Below the pieces are notes generated by a model. That model made no database searches. It had not been told where the DNA came from and was given only the letters and a program-made list of their open reading frames with translations. Shown in pieces: positions 16,908 through 24,338 of a stretch of DNA of 64,000 nt. The stretch is from Streptomyces spectabilis. GTDB lineage: Bacteria; Actinomycetota; Actinomycetes; Streptomycetales; Streptomycetaceae. The stretch spans positions 6,396,501-6,460,500 of the forward strand of contig NZ_CP023690.1 in NCBI RefSeq assembly GCF_008704795.1, written 5' to 3'. The position numbers and the translations under genes were made by a program. Numbering within the stretch: position 1 is the first letter of the stretch; every line of letters starts with the position of its first letter.

Positions 16908-17303
16908 ATGTCAGACATACGAAACGGCAGCAGCCTGCCCGTCGATCCGGCCGACCTTCCCTATGTCTTCGCCGACGCCTTCAACGGGCGGAACCTCGAA
17001 CTCCTTCAGCGTCTCTTCGAGCCGGAGGCCCTGCACGTCGTGCGGCCCGGCGAGATCTCGGCGGGCGCCAAGCGGCGGGCCGTCCTGCCGACGGTGGTGC
17101 GCGACCGCGTCCCCATCACCGTCAAGCTGCGCCAGGTCTACGTGGTGGGGGACACCGCCCTGCTGATCAACGACTACGTCCACGACGGCACCGGGCCCGA
17201 CGGCGCGCACGTGCACATCGAGGGAACGGCGACGGACGTTGCGCGCCGGGACGCGGACGGGCACTGGCGGTACCTCATCTCCAACCCGTCCGGCACGGCG
17301 TGA
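16908..17303 (+). CDS. SnoaL/NTF2-like (DUF4440-type) small protein
   Basis: A 131-residue protein with the NTF2-like cone-fold pattern: an N-terminal helix (LPYVFADAFNGRNLELLQRLFEPEA) followed by beta-strands with LRQVYVVGDTALLINDY and a C-terminal HWRYLISNPSG. Members include polyketide cyclases, isomerases and proteins without catalysis. In the cluster it could help a cyclisation or isomerisation; no active-site residues can be assigned. The ATG is the first Met of the fold. It is divergent from the WrbA-like gene. Confidence 0.75.
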   Translation: MSDIRNGSSLPVDPADLPYVFADAFNGRNLELLQRLFEPEALHVVRPGEISAGAKRRAVLPTVVRDRVPITVKLRQVYVVGDTALLINDYVHDGTGPDGAHVHIEGTATDVARRDADGHWRYLISNPSGTA

Positions 17304-17328
17304 CGCCTTCGGCGGACGGCGCCCGTAC

Positions 17329-17386
17329 GCGGGCGAGCGCTCCGCCCCCGGGGCACCTCGGTCCCGGGGGCGGAGCGCTCGCCCGC
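17329..17386. terminator. 24-bp perfect hairpin, bidirectional terminator
   Basis: Two 24-nt arms (17329-17352 and 17363-17386) are exact reverse complements around a 10-nt loop. It separates the SnoaL-like gene from the convergent N-acetyltransferase gene. Confidence 0.85.
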
Positions 17387-17393
17387 GCTGCTC

Positions 17394-18194
17394 CTACTCG
17401 AACGACATGGGCACGGCGGGCCCGCCGGACGCCTTCACGGGCAGCCGGTCCAGCTTGATCCCGAACCACTTGGCGTAGGCCTCGCGGACCTCCTGCTCGT
17501 CGGCGAGGCGCCGGCTCTCCTTCCCGTCCCCGGTGAGGACGGTGAGGCGGTCCTCCTTCAGCGTGACCCGGCCGTCGTCGGTCGGCAGCGAGCAGAACAG
17601 GTTCTGCAGGAACGGCGAGTCCGGCGCGGTGCGGTACCACCACAGCGTGGGCCCGAAGTCGCTGAGCCGGCACGGCACGTCGTAGACGCGGTACTGGAGC
17701 GCGTCGTTCGTCCGTACGTCGATGCCGCCGTCGTCGGCGGCCGTCACCTGGAAGCGGCCGTTCGGGTCGTCCTGGGGCTCCTCCGTGCCCAGGGACAGCG
17801 GGTACCTGCTGTTGCGGCCGAAGCCGACGTCGACGAGCCAGCTGTGCCCGTCGATGCGGACCTTGAGCGCCAGGTGGTGCAGGGGAGCGGTCAGTTCGCC
17901 CTTGATCCACACCCGGCCCGGAAGGAGGGACACGTCGTACCCGAGGCCTTCGAGGAGGAACGAGAGCGCGGGATTGACCTCGTAACAGCCGCCGCCACGG
18001 CGTTCGTTGACGATTTTGTCGACCACCCGCTCATCCATGTGGATCTCCTCGGCCAGGTGGTAGCCGAGGTTTTCGAAGGGTACGGCGTACAAATGCGCCG
18101 CCTGTATCGCGCGCAGCGACGCGAGGTCGGGCTTCGCGGGCCGGGGCGCGGAAATGCGGTCCAGATACGCGGCAATCGTGGCTTCGGTGAGCAA
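17394..18194 (-). CDS. nat: Arylamine N-acetyltransferase (NAT)
   Basis: A 266-residue NAT with the full catalytic triad: Cys in RRGGGCYEVN (about residue 68), His in APLHHLALKV and Asp in LVDVGFGRN. It transfers acetyl or a larger acyl group from CoA to an aromatic amine. 3-HAA or a derivative is the obvious candidate here; NAT homologues also act in ansamycin release, but no such PKS is present. The TTG start at 18194 has a perfect AGGAGG 9 nt upstream and gives the usual family N-terminus, which is better than in-frame starts further upstream. It begins one base after the amidohydrolase stop, so the two form an operon. Confidence 0.88.
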   Translation of the reverse strand: MLTEATIAAYLDRISAPRPAKPDLASLRAIQAAHLYAVPFENLGYHLAEEIHMDERVVDKIVNERRGGGCYEVNPALSFLLEGLGYDVSLLPGRVWIKGELTAPLHHLALKVRIDGHSWLVDVGFGRNSRYPLSLGTEEPQDDPNGRFQVTAADDGGIDVRTNDALQYRVYDVPCRLSDFGPTLWWYRTAPDSPFLQNLFCSLPTDDGRVTLKEDRLTVLTGDGKESRRLADEQEVREAYAKWFGIKLDRLPVKASGGPAVPMSFE

Positions 18195-18195
18195 G

Positions 18196-19233
18196 CTAAC
18201 GGCCCTCCTGCTGGTCGTCGGCGAATCGGGGAAAGAGGTCAAGGGCGTTCCGGAATTCGACACGGTCCAGGTCGCCCGCCGAGAATCCGCCGTGGTCGAC
18301 GACGAAGCGACCGCCCGCGGTGCTGTACGACTCCGGCATGAAAGGGAAGTCCGAGCCGACGAGCAGCCGGTCCGCCCCGGTGAACGAGCGCACCGAGGCG
18401 AACGCGTGCGGCTCCCCGATCATGGCGGTGTCGCTGTACAGGCGCCCCAGATAGGCGAGGGGATCGGCGGGCAGCCGCTCGGCGAGGTCGGCGCGGATCA
18501 GCGGCCCGCAGGCGAGCCGGGCCGCGTAGTACGCGACGCCGCCCCCGCCGTGCGACAGGATCACGCGCAGCCCCGGATGCCGGTCCAGCGTGCCGTTGTA
18601 CAGCAGCTGGGAGGCGAGGCGGACGGTTTCGAACGGGAACTCGCAGAGCGACACCGGCAGGCCGAACGTCGGCTGGTCCACCGGCGGCGTCGTGGGGTGC
18701 ACGAACAGCGGTGTGCCCCGGCGCGCGGCCTCGGCGTGGAAGGCGTCGAGCGCGGGATCCCCCACGTACACGCCGCCGTAGTGGGTCACCAGGCCGACGC
18801 CGTCGAGGCCCAGGACGTCCGTGCTGTACGCCAGTTCCTCCAGGGCCGCGTCCACGTGCGGCAGCGGGAGCACGGCGAACGCGCCGAGCCTGCCCGGGTG
18901 TTCGGCGACGAGACCCGCCAGGTACTCGTTCACCCGGCGGGCGAACTTGGCCCCCGTGGCGGCGTCGACGGGCGGCACGCCCGGCCAGACGTTCACCACC
19001 GCGGCCCGGATGCCCTGCCGGTCCATCATCGCGAGGCTGGACCCGACCCGCCACGCGGGTTTGTCGACGCCGGGCAGCGTGGACGCGAACCCGAGTTCAC
19101 GGAGTTCGGCCGCGTAGAATTCCGGGATGATGTGGTGATGCACGTCGATGGCGCGGGACCAGGGCGGACCGGTCGCCTCGGAATGGGGCGCCGAATGCGG
19201 CGCGGCTTCGCTGGGCACCTTGCTTGTCGCCAT
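18196..19233 (-). CDS. Amidohydrolase-2 family (ACMSD-like) decarboxylase or benzoxazole cyclase
   Basis: A 345-residue metal-dependent hydrolase of the ACMSD/gamma-resorcylate decarboxylase family. Metal ligands are visible: HHH in IDVHHHIIPEF, His in TPLFVHPTTPP, His in VILSHGGGG and Asp in VGSDFPFMP. Known members decarboxylate aminocarboxymuconate semialdehyde or salicylates. In A33853- and nataxazole-type clusters an amidohydrolase of this superfamily closes the benzoxazole ring. Its presence with an AMP ligase and KASIII favours that role, though decarboxylation of 3-HAA or a derivative to an aminophenol is a real alternative. The ATG at 19233 has GAGGGG 5 nt upstream. First gene of an operon with NAT. 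Confidence 0.82.
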   Translation of the reverse strand: MATSKVPSEAAPHSAPHSEATGPPWSRAIDVHHHIIPEFYAAELRELGFASTLPGVDKPAWRVGSSLAMMDRQGIRAAVVNVWPGVPPVDAATGAKFARRVNEYLAGLVAEHPGRLGAFAVLPLPHVDAALEELAYSTDVLGLDGVGLVTHYGGVYVGDPALDAFHAEAARRGTPLFVHPTTPPVDQPTFGLPVSLCEFPFETVRLASQLLYNGTLDRHPGLRVILSHGGGGVAYYAARLACGPLIRADLAERLPADPLAYLGRLYSDTAMIGEPHAFASVRSFTGADRLLVGSDFPFMPESYSTAGGRFVVDHGGFSAGDLDRVEFRNALDLFPRFADDQQEGR

Positions 19234-19509
19234 GAATACCCCTCGTCCGGGCGGCACGGAACTTCGGTATCCACGCTACGTATTCCCCGCATGAGCGTCG
19301 ACGTACTGACGGGAAAGTCTGTCAACTTCTGCCGGGCGCCGCGGCATTGACGCGGGGCGCGCGGCGGCGCCGAATCTGACACTTATCGCGGCATTCTCTG
19401 GGGGCCCGGGCGCGCGCCCGGTTATGTTCCGACGCGGAACTGTCGTACTGGACGCCGCGCGGGCCCCGCCCCGAGCCGCCCGCTCGGCCACGACACGAAA
19501 AGAGTCACC
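19234..19509. promoter_or_regulatory. Divergent promoter with TCTGTCA and TCTGACA words
   Basis: GAAAGTCTGTCA ends at 19324 and matches 12 nt of the word at 13490-13501. A variant, TCTGACA, lies at 19375-19381. The region should drive the amidohydrolase-NAT operon leftward and the ketosynthase operon rightward. Confidence 0.5.
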
Positions 19510-20529
19510 ATGGCCAGTCGCGCAGCAGCGGTCCCCGACACGGACGCGATCGGAATACTCGGCACCGGCTCCTGCCTCCCCGGCAACGTCGTCACCAACG
19601 ACGAGGTGGGAGCGCGGGCCGGGGTGACGGACGAGTGGATCACCCGCAAGACCGCGATCCGCGAGCGCCGCTGGGCGAAACCGGACGAGGCCACGTCGGA
19701 CCTCGCGGCGACGGCCGCGCGCAGGGCGCTGACCGGCGCGGGGGTGCGCGCCGACGACGTCGGCCTCGTCGTCGTGGCGACGTCCACGCCGGACTCGCCG
19801 CAGCCCCCCACCGCCACGGCGGTCGCCACCGAGATCGGCGTGCCCTCCGGCACGCCCGCCTTCGACGTCAACGCGGTGTGCAGCGGCTTCGTCTTCGCCC
19901 TGACCGCGGCGGAGCGCATGATCCGCGGCACCGGGCGGCACGCCGTCGTCATCGGCGCCGACATCTACTCCCGCACCCTCGACCCCACCGACCACCGCAC
20001 CGTGGTGCTCTTCGGCGACGGCGCGGGCGCGGTGGTCATCGGGCCGACCGCGGGGCGCGGCGTGCTCGCCACCCGCCTCGCCACCTTCCCCGAGGAGCGG
20101 GAGCTGATCCGGGTCCCGGCGGGCGGCTCCGTGATCCCCGCCTCCGCGGCCTCCGTGGAGCAGGGCCTGCACTACTTCACGATGGACGGGCCCGCCGTGC
20201 GCCGCTTCGTGACGGACCGGGTCGGCCCGCTGATCCGGACGTTCCTCGACGACCAGCTGCCGGGCGACGGGCGCCGCCCGCACTTCGTGCCGCACCAGGC
20301 CAACGGCCGCATGATCGAAGCGCTCGCCGCCGACCTGGGATTCGCACCTGAACACACCCACACCACCGTGCGCCTGTACGGCAACACCGGAGCGGCGTCC
20401 ATACCGATCACCCTGGACCGGGCGGCGCACCGCCTCGCCCCCGGCGACCTGGTGCTGCTCGCCGGGTTCGGCGGCGGGATGGCGGCGGGCCTCGCCCTGG
20501 TCGAATGGCAGCCGACCGAAGGGACCTGA
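19510..20529 (+). CDS. 3-oxoacyl-ACP synthase III (KASIII/FabH) family protein
   Basis: A 339-residue thiolase-fold ketosynthase III with an intact triad: Cys in FDVNAVCSGFVF (about residue 122), His in FVPHQANGRM and Asn in YGNTGAASIP. No ACP, FabD or other fatty-acid/PKS gene accompanies it, so it probably works on CoA or carrier-free substrates. KASIII homologues in A33853-type benzoxazole clusters form amide or ester bonds rather than C-C bonds. Paired with the downstream AMP ligase, it may transfer an activated aroyl group onto the amine or hydroxyl of a second 3-HAA unit. It starts a rightward operon with the SRPBCC, ligase and hydroxylase genes. Confidence 0.88.
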   Translation: MASRAAAVPDTDAIGILGTGSCLPGNVVTNDEVGARAGVTDEWITRKTAIRERRWAKPDEATSDLAATAARRALTGAGVRADDVGLVVVATSTPDSPQPPTATAVATEIGVPSGTPAFDVNAVCSGFVFALTAAERMIRGTGRHAVVIGADIYSRTLDPTDHRTVVLFGDGAGAVVIGPTAGRGVLATRLATFPEERELIRVPAGGSVIPASAASVEQGLHYFTMDGPAVRRFVTDRVGPLIRTFLDDQLPGDGRRPHFVPHQANGRMIEALAADLGFAPEHTHTTVRLYGNTGAASIPITLDRAAHRLAPGDLVLLAGFGGGMAAGLALVEWQPTEGT

Positions 20530-20586
20530 CGAACCCTCATCCGGATTCGTTGCCCCGGGAGCGAGGGCGTCGCCATCATCTTTTTC

Positions 20587-21153
20587 ATGAGCGCATCAGA
20601 AGGAATGTCCCGGACCGCTACCCGTGAAAGCGCGCCCCTCTTCGAGATCGGCGTCGAAATCCCTGTGGCCCGCCCGCCGGAGAATGTCTTCGCCGTGGTG
20701 AGCGATCTGCCGCGCAGCCGCCAGTGGAGCGAGGAGTGCACCGGCGGCGAATGGATCCACGGCGAGCCCGGCACCGTGGGCTCGGTCTTCCGCGGCCACA
20801 ACCACCGGCGCGCCGATGTCGTCGAGTGGGCCCCGGTCGTCCGCGGCACCTGGACCACCACGGCCCAGGTCGTGGCGGCCGAACCGCCGCGGCGCTTCTC
20901 CTGGGCCATGCGGACCCAGGACGGCCGGGTGCAGGACAGCGTGTGGAGCTTCCTCCTGAGCCCCGCCGACGGCGGCGGCACCACGCTGACCCACCACTTC
21001 CGCATGGGCGCCCCCACCGAGGGCATCCAGGCCATCACGGCCGGGATGGACGACGACGAGAAGAAGAGGTTCTTCACCGAGTGGGGAGCCAAGGTCCGCA
21101 CGGATATGGCCGCGACCCTCGGCCGATTGAAGAAGGTCATCGAATCCGAGTGA
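20587..21153 (+). CDS. SRPBCC (START/Bet v1-like) family protein
   Basis: A 188-residue protein with the helix-grip pattern of SRPBCC proteins: IGVEIPVARPPENVFAVVSDLPRSRQW at the N-terminus, a central strand series (GTVGSVFRGHNHRR, WTTTAQVVAAEPPRRFSW) and a long C-terminal helix (MAATLGRLKKVIES). Family members are hydrophobic-ligand binders, aromatase/cyclases or binding proteins. It is 57 bp downstream of the ketosynthase gene in the same operon and could bind or cyclise its product. No catalytic residues can be assigned. Confidence 0.8.
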   Translation: MSASEGMSRTATRESAPLFEIGVEIPVARPPENVFAVVSDLPRSRQWSEECTGGEWIHGEPGTVGSVFRGHNHRRADVVEWAPVVRGTWTTTAQVVAAEPPRRFSWAMRTQDGRVQDSVWSFLLSPADGGGTTLTHHFRMGAPTEGIQAITAGMDDDEKKRFFTEWGAKVRTDMAATLGRLKKVIESE

Positions 21154-21158
21154 ACCCC

Positions 21159-21235
21159 TGTCCGGAAAGGCTCCCGCCCGGAAGGGCAGCTGTCCGGAAC
21201 CCCTTTGTCCGGAAGCCCTTTGTCCGGAAAGACCG
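21159..21235. repeat. TGTCCGGAA repeats, three in a 15-bp tandem
   Basis: TGTCCGGAA occurs at 21159, 21191, 21206 and 21221, the last three at exact 15-bp spacing. The block fills the gap between the SRPBCC and AMP-ligase genes. It may be a short intergenic repeat or an RNA structural element. Confidence 0.7.
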
Positions 21236-21260
21236 CTGAACGACGAACAGAGGCTGACGC

Positions 21261-22883
21261 ATGCTTCTCCAGCGCATAGGAAACCGCGGCATCAGGCTGG
21301 GCACCCTCTTCGACCGGGCCGCCGCCAAGTACCCCACGAACGTCCTGCTCCTCGACCACGACCTGGACATCGCGCCGGAGCGGGGCCGCAGCCTGACCAT
21401 GACGGACGTCGCCGACCTCGTGAGCGACCTCGGCTCCCGGCTGTGGCGCGCGGGGCTCCGCCCCGGTGACCATCTAGTAGTTCACAAGAGCAACGCCTTC
21501 GACATCACCCTGCTCGCCGTCGCGGCCGCCCGGATCGGGGCCGTCCCGGTGCTCCTGTCACCGCAGCTTGACGGCGACACCGTCGTCGCGCTGCTCCGCC
21601 GGGTCGAACGCCCCTACCTGCTCACCGACGCCGCGAAGCTGACCACGACGCTGCCCGAAGCCGTCTTCGCGCTCAGCCACCGCGTGCTGCTCGCCTCCGG
21701 CACCCACGGGCGCGCCACCTCCCTGGCCGAGCTGGCGGGCGCCCCGCGCATCCCCGCCCTGGAGCTGCCGCCCGACCACCGCACCCTGGTCACGCACACC
21801 TCCGGCACCACAGGACTGCCCAAGCTGGCCGTCCACACCGCCTTCAGCCTCCAGGCGCGCTACCGGCCGCAGGCCCTGGCGACGGCCCTGATGCGGCGCC
21901 GCGAACCCGTGGCCATCCACGTGTCGTTCGTGCACTCGCGCCTGTTCACCGCCCTGGCCATCTCCCTGCTCCGCGGCTTCCCCGTGGCGATCCTCGCGGA
22001 CTCCGAACCGGGGCGCGTCGCGGAGCTGTTCGCCCGGCTGCGCCCCGCCGTCCTGGAGGCCCACCCGAACACGTATCTGCGCTGGGAGGAGCTCGCCGCC
22101 GACGACCTCGGCCCGCTGTCCAACGTCAAGCTCTTCAGCAGCACCTTCGACGCCCTGCACCCGCGGACCGTGCGCACCCTCATCGGGGCGTCGCGGCGCC
22201 GCTCCCCGCGCTTCGGCCAGATCTACGGCCAGAGCGAGGTCGGCCCGAGCGTCGCCCGCTCGTACGGCAAGCACCGCTCGCCCGACGCCGACGGGCGCTG
22301 CGTGGGCATCCCCTTCCCGGGCATGACCGGCGTACGGGTGGTCAGCCGCGACGGGAAGCGGCCGACGTCGTCGTCGCCGGGCTACATCGAGATCAGCAGC
22401 GACGGCCGCATCCGTACCTACCTCGGCGAGGACGAGCGGTTCAGCCGGCAGGCGGACGAACGCTGGTGGCGCATGGGCGACTTGGGCTACCGCACCCGCT
22501 GGGGCTGTCTGCACCTGATGGACCGCGAGGTGGACGAGATCCCCGGCTTCGGCAGCACCCTGTCGGTGGAGGACCGGCTGTTCTCCCGGATCGGGGAGCT
22601 GGCCGAGGTGGTGATCATCCCGACGGAGGACGGCGCGCCCCTGCCGGTGGTGTGCACCAAGGACGACCGGCCGCTCGACCTCGCCGCGTGGCGCGAGGCG
22701 ACCGCAGGCCTGCCGGAGATGGCCGCGCCGCTGCAGTGGCGCCGGGCGGACCTGCCGCAGACCGCCACCACCAAGATCAAGCGCCTGGAGCTGGCCGGAC
22801 TCGTCCGCGCGGGCGGCCCCCCGGCCCCGGCCCCGGCCCCGGGCGCGACAGCGGCCGCCGACCGGGTCGGTGATCCGGTATGA
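21261..22883 (+). CDS. AMP-forming acyl/aryl-CoA ligase family enzyme (BomJ-like or CreM-like)
   Basis: A 540-residue ANL-superfamily enzyme: A3 loop HTSGTTGLPKLAVHT (about residue 177), A5 QIYGQSEVGP (about 323), A7 RMGDLGYRTRWG, A8 hinge DREVDEIPGFG and an A10 Lys in TATTKIKRLEL (about 512). It should adenylate a carboxylate. Two precedents fit the context: activation of 3-HAA for condensation, as in benzoxazole clusters, and diazotisation of an o-aminophenol with nitrite by CreM of the cremeomycin pathway, which is also in this superfamily. The nitrous-acid genes in this cluster keep the second option open. The stop overlaps the hydroxylase ATG (ATGA). Confidence 0.85.
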   Translation: MLLQRIGNRGIRLGTLFDRAAAKYPTNVLLLDHDLDIAPERGRSLTMTDVADLVSDLGSRLWRAGLRPGDHLVVHKSNAFDITLLAVAAARIGAVPVLLSPQLDGDTVVALLRRVERPYLLTDAAKLTTTLPEAVFALSHRVLLASGTHGRATSLAELAGAPRIPALELPPDHRTLVTHTSGTTGLPKLAVHTAFSLQARYRPQALATALMRRREPVAIHVSFVHSRLFTALAISLLRGFPVAILADSEPGRVAELFARLRPAVLEAHPNTYLRWEELAADDLGPLSNVKLFSSTFDALHPRTVRTLIGASRRRSPRFGQIYGQSEVGPSVARSYGKHRSPDADGRCVGIPFPGMTGVRVVSRDGKRPTSSSPGYIEISSDGRIRTYLGEDERFSRQADERWWRMGDLGYRTRWGCLHLMDREVDEIPGFGSTLSVEDRLFSRIGELAEVVIIPTEDGAPLPVVCTKDDRPLDLAAWREATAGLPEMAAPLQWRRADLPQTATTKIKRLELAGLVRAGGPPAPAPAPGATAAADRVGDPV

Positions 22884-24199
22884 CGACCGTCGTCGTGGCC
22901 GGTGGCGGCATCGGCGGGCTCGCCACCGCGCTCAGCGTCTCGGCCCACGGGCACCGCGTCGTGGTGTGCGAGCGCGGCGAGGAGTTCGCCGAACTCGGCG
23001 CGGGCATCCAGCTGGCCCCCAACGGCATGCACGCCCTGGACCGGCTCGGCCTCGCCGGGACCGTCGGCCGGATCGCGGTCCCCGTCGAGGAGCTGCGCTT
23101 CATGGACGGCGTCACGGGCGACCACGTCGTCAGCATGCCCCTCGGCGAGGAATACCGCCGCCGCTTCCGCAACGCCTACGTGGTCGTGCACCGCGGCGAG
23201 CTCTACCGCACCCTGCTGCGGGCGTGCCAGGACAGCGACCTGATCGAACTGCGGGCCTCGTGCCCGGTCGTCGGCTACGAACACGGCGGGGACGAGGACG
23301 CGCCGGGCGTGCGGGTGCTGCTCGGCCAGGGGCGGGTGCTCACCGCGGACGCCCTCGTGGGCGCCGACGGGCTGCACTCCGCGGTGCGGGCGAAGGTCGT
23401 CGGCGACGGCGCGCCGCGCAACGCGGGCATCACCGTGTACCGGTCGATCGTGCCCATGGAGCGCGTGCCGGAGGACCTGCGGCACCGGTCGGTGTCGTGG
23501 TGGACGGGCCCCGGCCGGCACTTCGTGCACTATCCGATCGCGGGCGGCCGCTACCTCAACCTGGCGCCCAGCGTGGAGAACCGGCCCTCCGAGACCTTCT
23601 CCGGCCTGCCGGTCCCTGCCGCCGACGTCCGCGCGCAGTTCGCGGTCCTCTGCGACACCGCCAGGCGCCTGCTCGCACTCGGCACGGACTGGAAGGCCTG
23701 GGTGCTCGTCGACCGGGAGCCCGTGCGCGAGTGGACCGACGGCCGGGTCGCCCTGCTCGGCGACGCCGCGCACCCGATGCTGCACTACGCGGCGCAGGGC
23801 GCGTGCATGGCCCTGGAGGACGCGGTGGTCATCGGCGAGCTCCTCAACTGCCCGCCCCGGCAATTCGGCGCGCGGCTGCGGCAGTACAACGCCTCGCGCC
23901 GGGAGCGCACCGCGCGGGTGCACCGCCTCGCCCGCGACAGCATCCGCCTGTGGCACGCGCGCGACGCCGACGCCCGCGCCCGCAACGAGACCCTGGCCGC
24001 CATGTCGGCGACCGATCTGTACGACTACGTGGCGTGGCTGCACGGAGCCCGGGACTTCGCGCCGCCCTCGGGCTCGGCCGAGGGCACGTACACCCTGGCC
24101 GGATACCTCGGCCCGGCCGACTCCGGGGGCGCCGCCGACGACCCGGCCGCGCCCCACACCCTCGGCGGCTCCCTCGAACTGCCCGAGCAGCAGCGCTAG
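22880..24199 (+). CDS. FAD-dependent aromatic hydroxylase (salicylate/3-hydroxybenzoate hydroxylase-like)
   Basis: A 439-residue class A flavoprotein monooxygenase: GxGxxG in VAGGGIGGLATAL at the N-terminus, the DG motif in LVGADGLHSAVR (about residue 160) and the GD motif in VALLGDAAHPMLHYAAQGA (about 295). It is closest in pattern to salicylate, 3-hydroxybenzoate 6- and 6-hydroxynicotinate hydroxylases, which insert one oxygen next to a phenol or replace a carboxylate oxidatively. The likely substrate is 3-HAA or the assembled product. It is translationally coupled to the AMP ligase. Confidence 0.87.
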   Translation: MTTVVVAGGGIGGLATALSVSAHGHRVVVCERGEEFAELGAGIQLAPNGMHALDRLGLAGTVGRIAVPVEELRFMDGVTGDHVVSMPLGEEYRRRFRNAYVVVHRGELYRTLLRACQDSDLIELRASCPVVGYEHGGDEDAPGVRVLLGQGRVLTADALVGADGLHSAVRAKVVGDGAPRNAGITVYRSIVPMERVPEDLRHRSVSWWTGPGRHFVHYPIAGGRYLNLAPSVENRPSETFSGLPVPAADVRAQFAVLCDTARRLLALGTDWKAWVLVDREPVREWTDGRVALLGDAAHPMLHYAAQGACMALEDAVVIGELLNCPPRQFGARLRQYNASRRERTARVHRLARDSIRLWHARDADARARNETLAAMSATDLYDYVAWLHGARDFAPPSGSAEGTYTLAGYLGPADSGGAADDPAAPHTLGGSLELPEQQR

Positions 24200-24231
24200 T
24201 CCGGCGCCGTCCGCCGGTGCCCGGTGCTGGC

Positions 24232-24273
24232 ACTCCGTACTCGGTACTCCGTACTCCGTACTCGGTACTCCCA
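24232..24273. repeat. 7-bp tandem repeat ACTCCGT/ACTCGGT
   Basis: Six consecutive 7-bp units (ACTCCGT, ACTCGGT, ACTCCGT, ACTCCGT, ACTCGGT, ACTCCCA) lie between the convergent hydroxylase and regulator genes. It is a simple repeat with no visible stem, and may have arisen by slippage. Confidence 0.8.
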
Positions 24274-24338
24274 GGACTCCGTCCTTCGCCACCCGGCGGT
24301 CGCGACCCCCGCCACCGCGCCGTCGTGGCATCACGTCG

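Noticed and set aside
24200..24338. Coding extension of the hydroxylase or regulator across the 7-bp repeat
   Set aside because: The hydroxylase ends cleanly at 24199, and the stretch is simple repeat plus low-complexity DNA.
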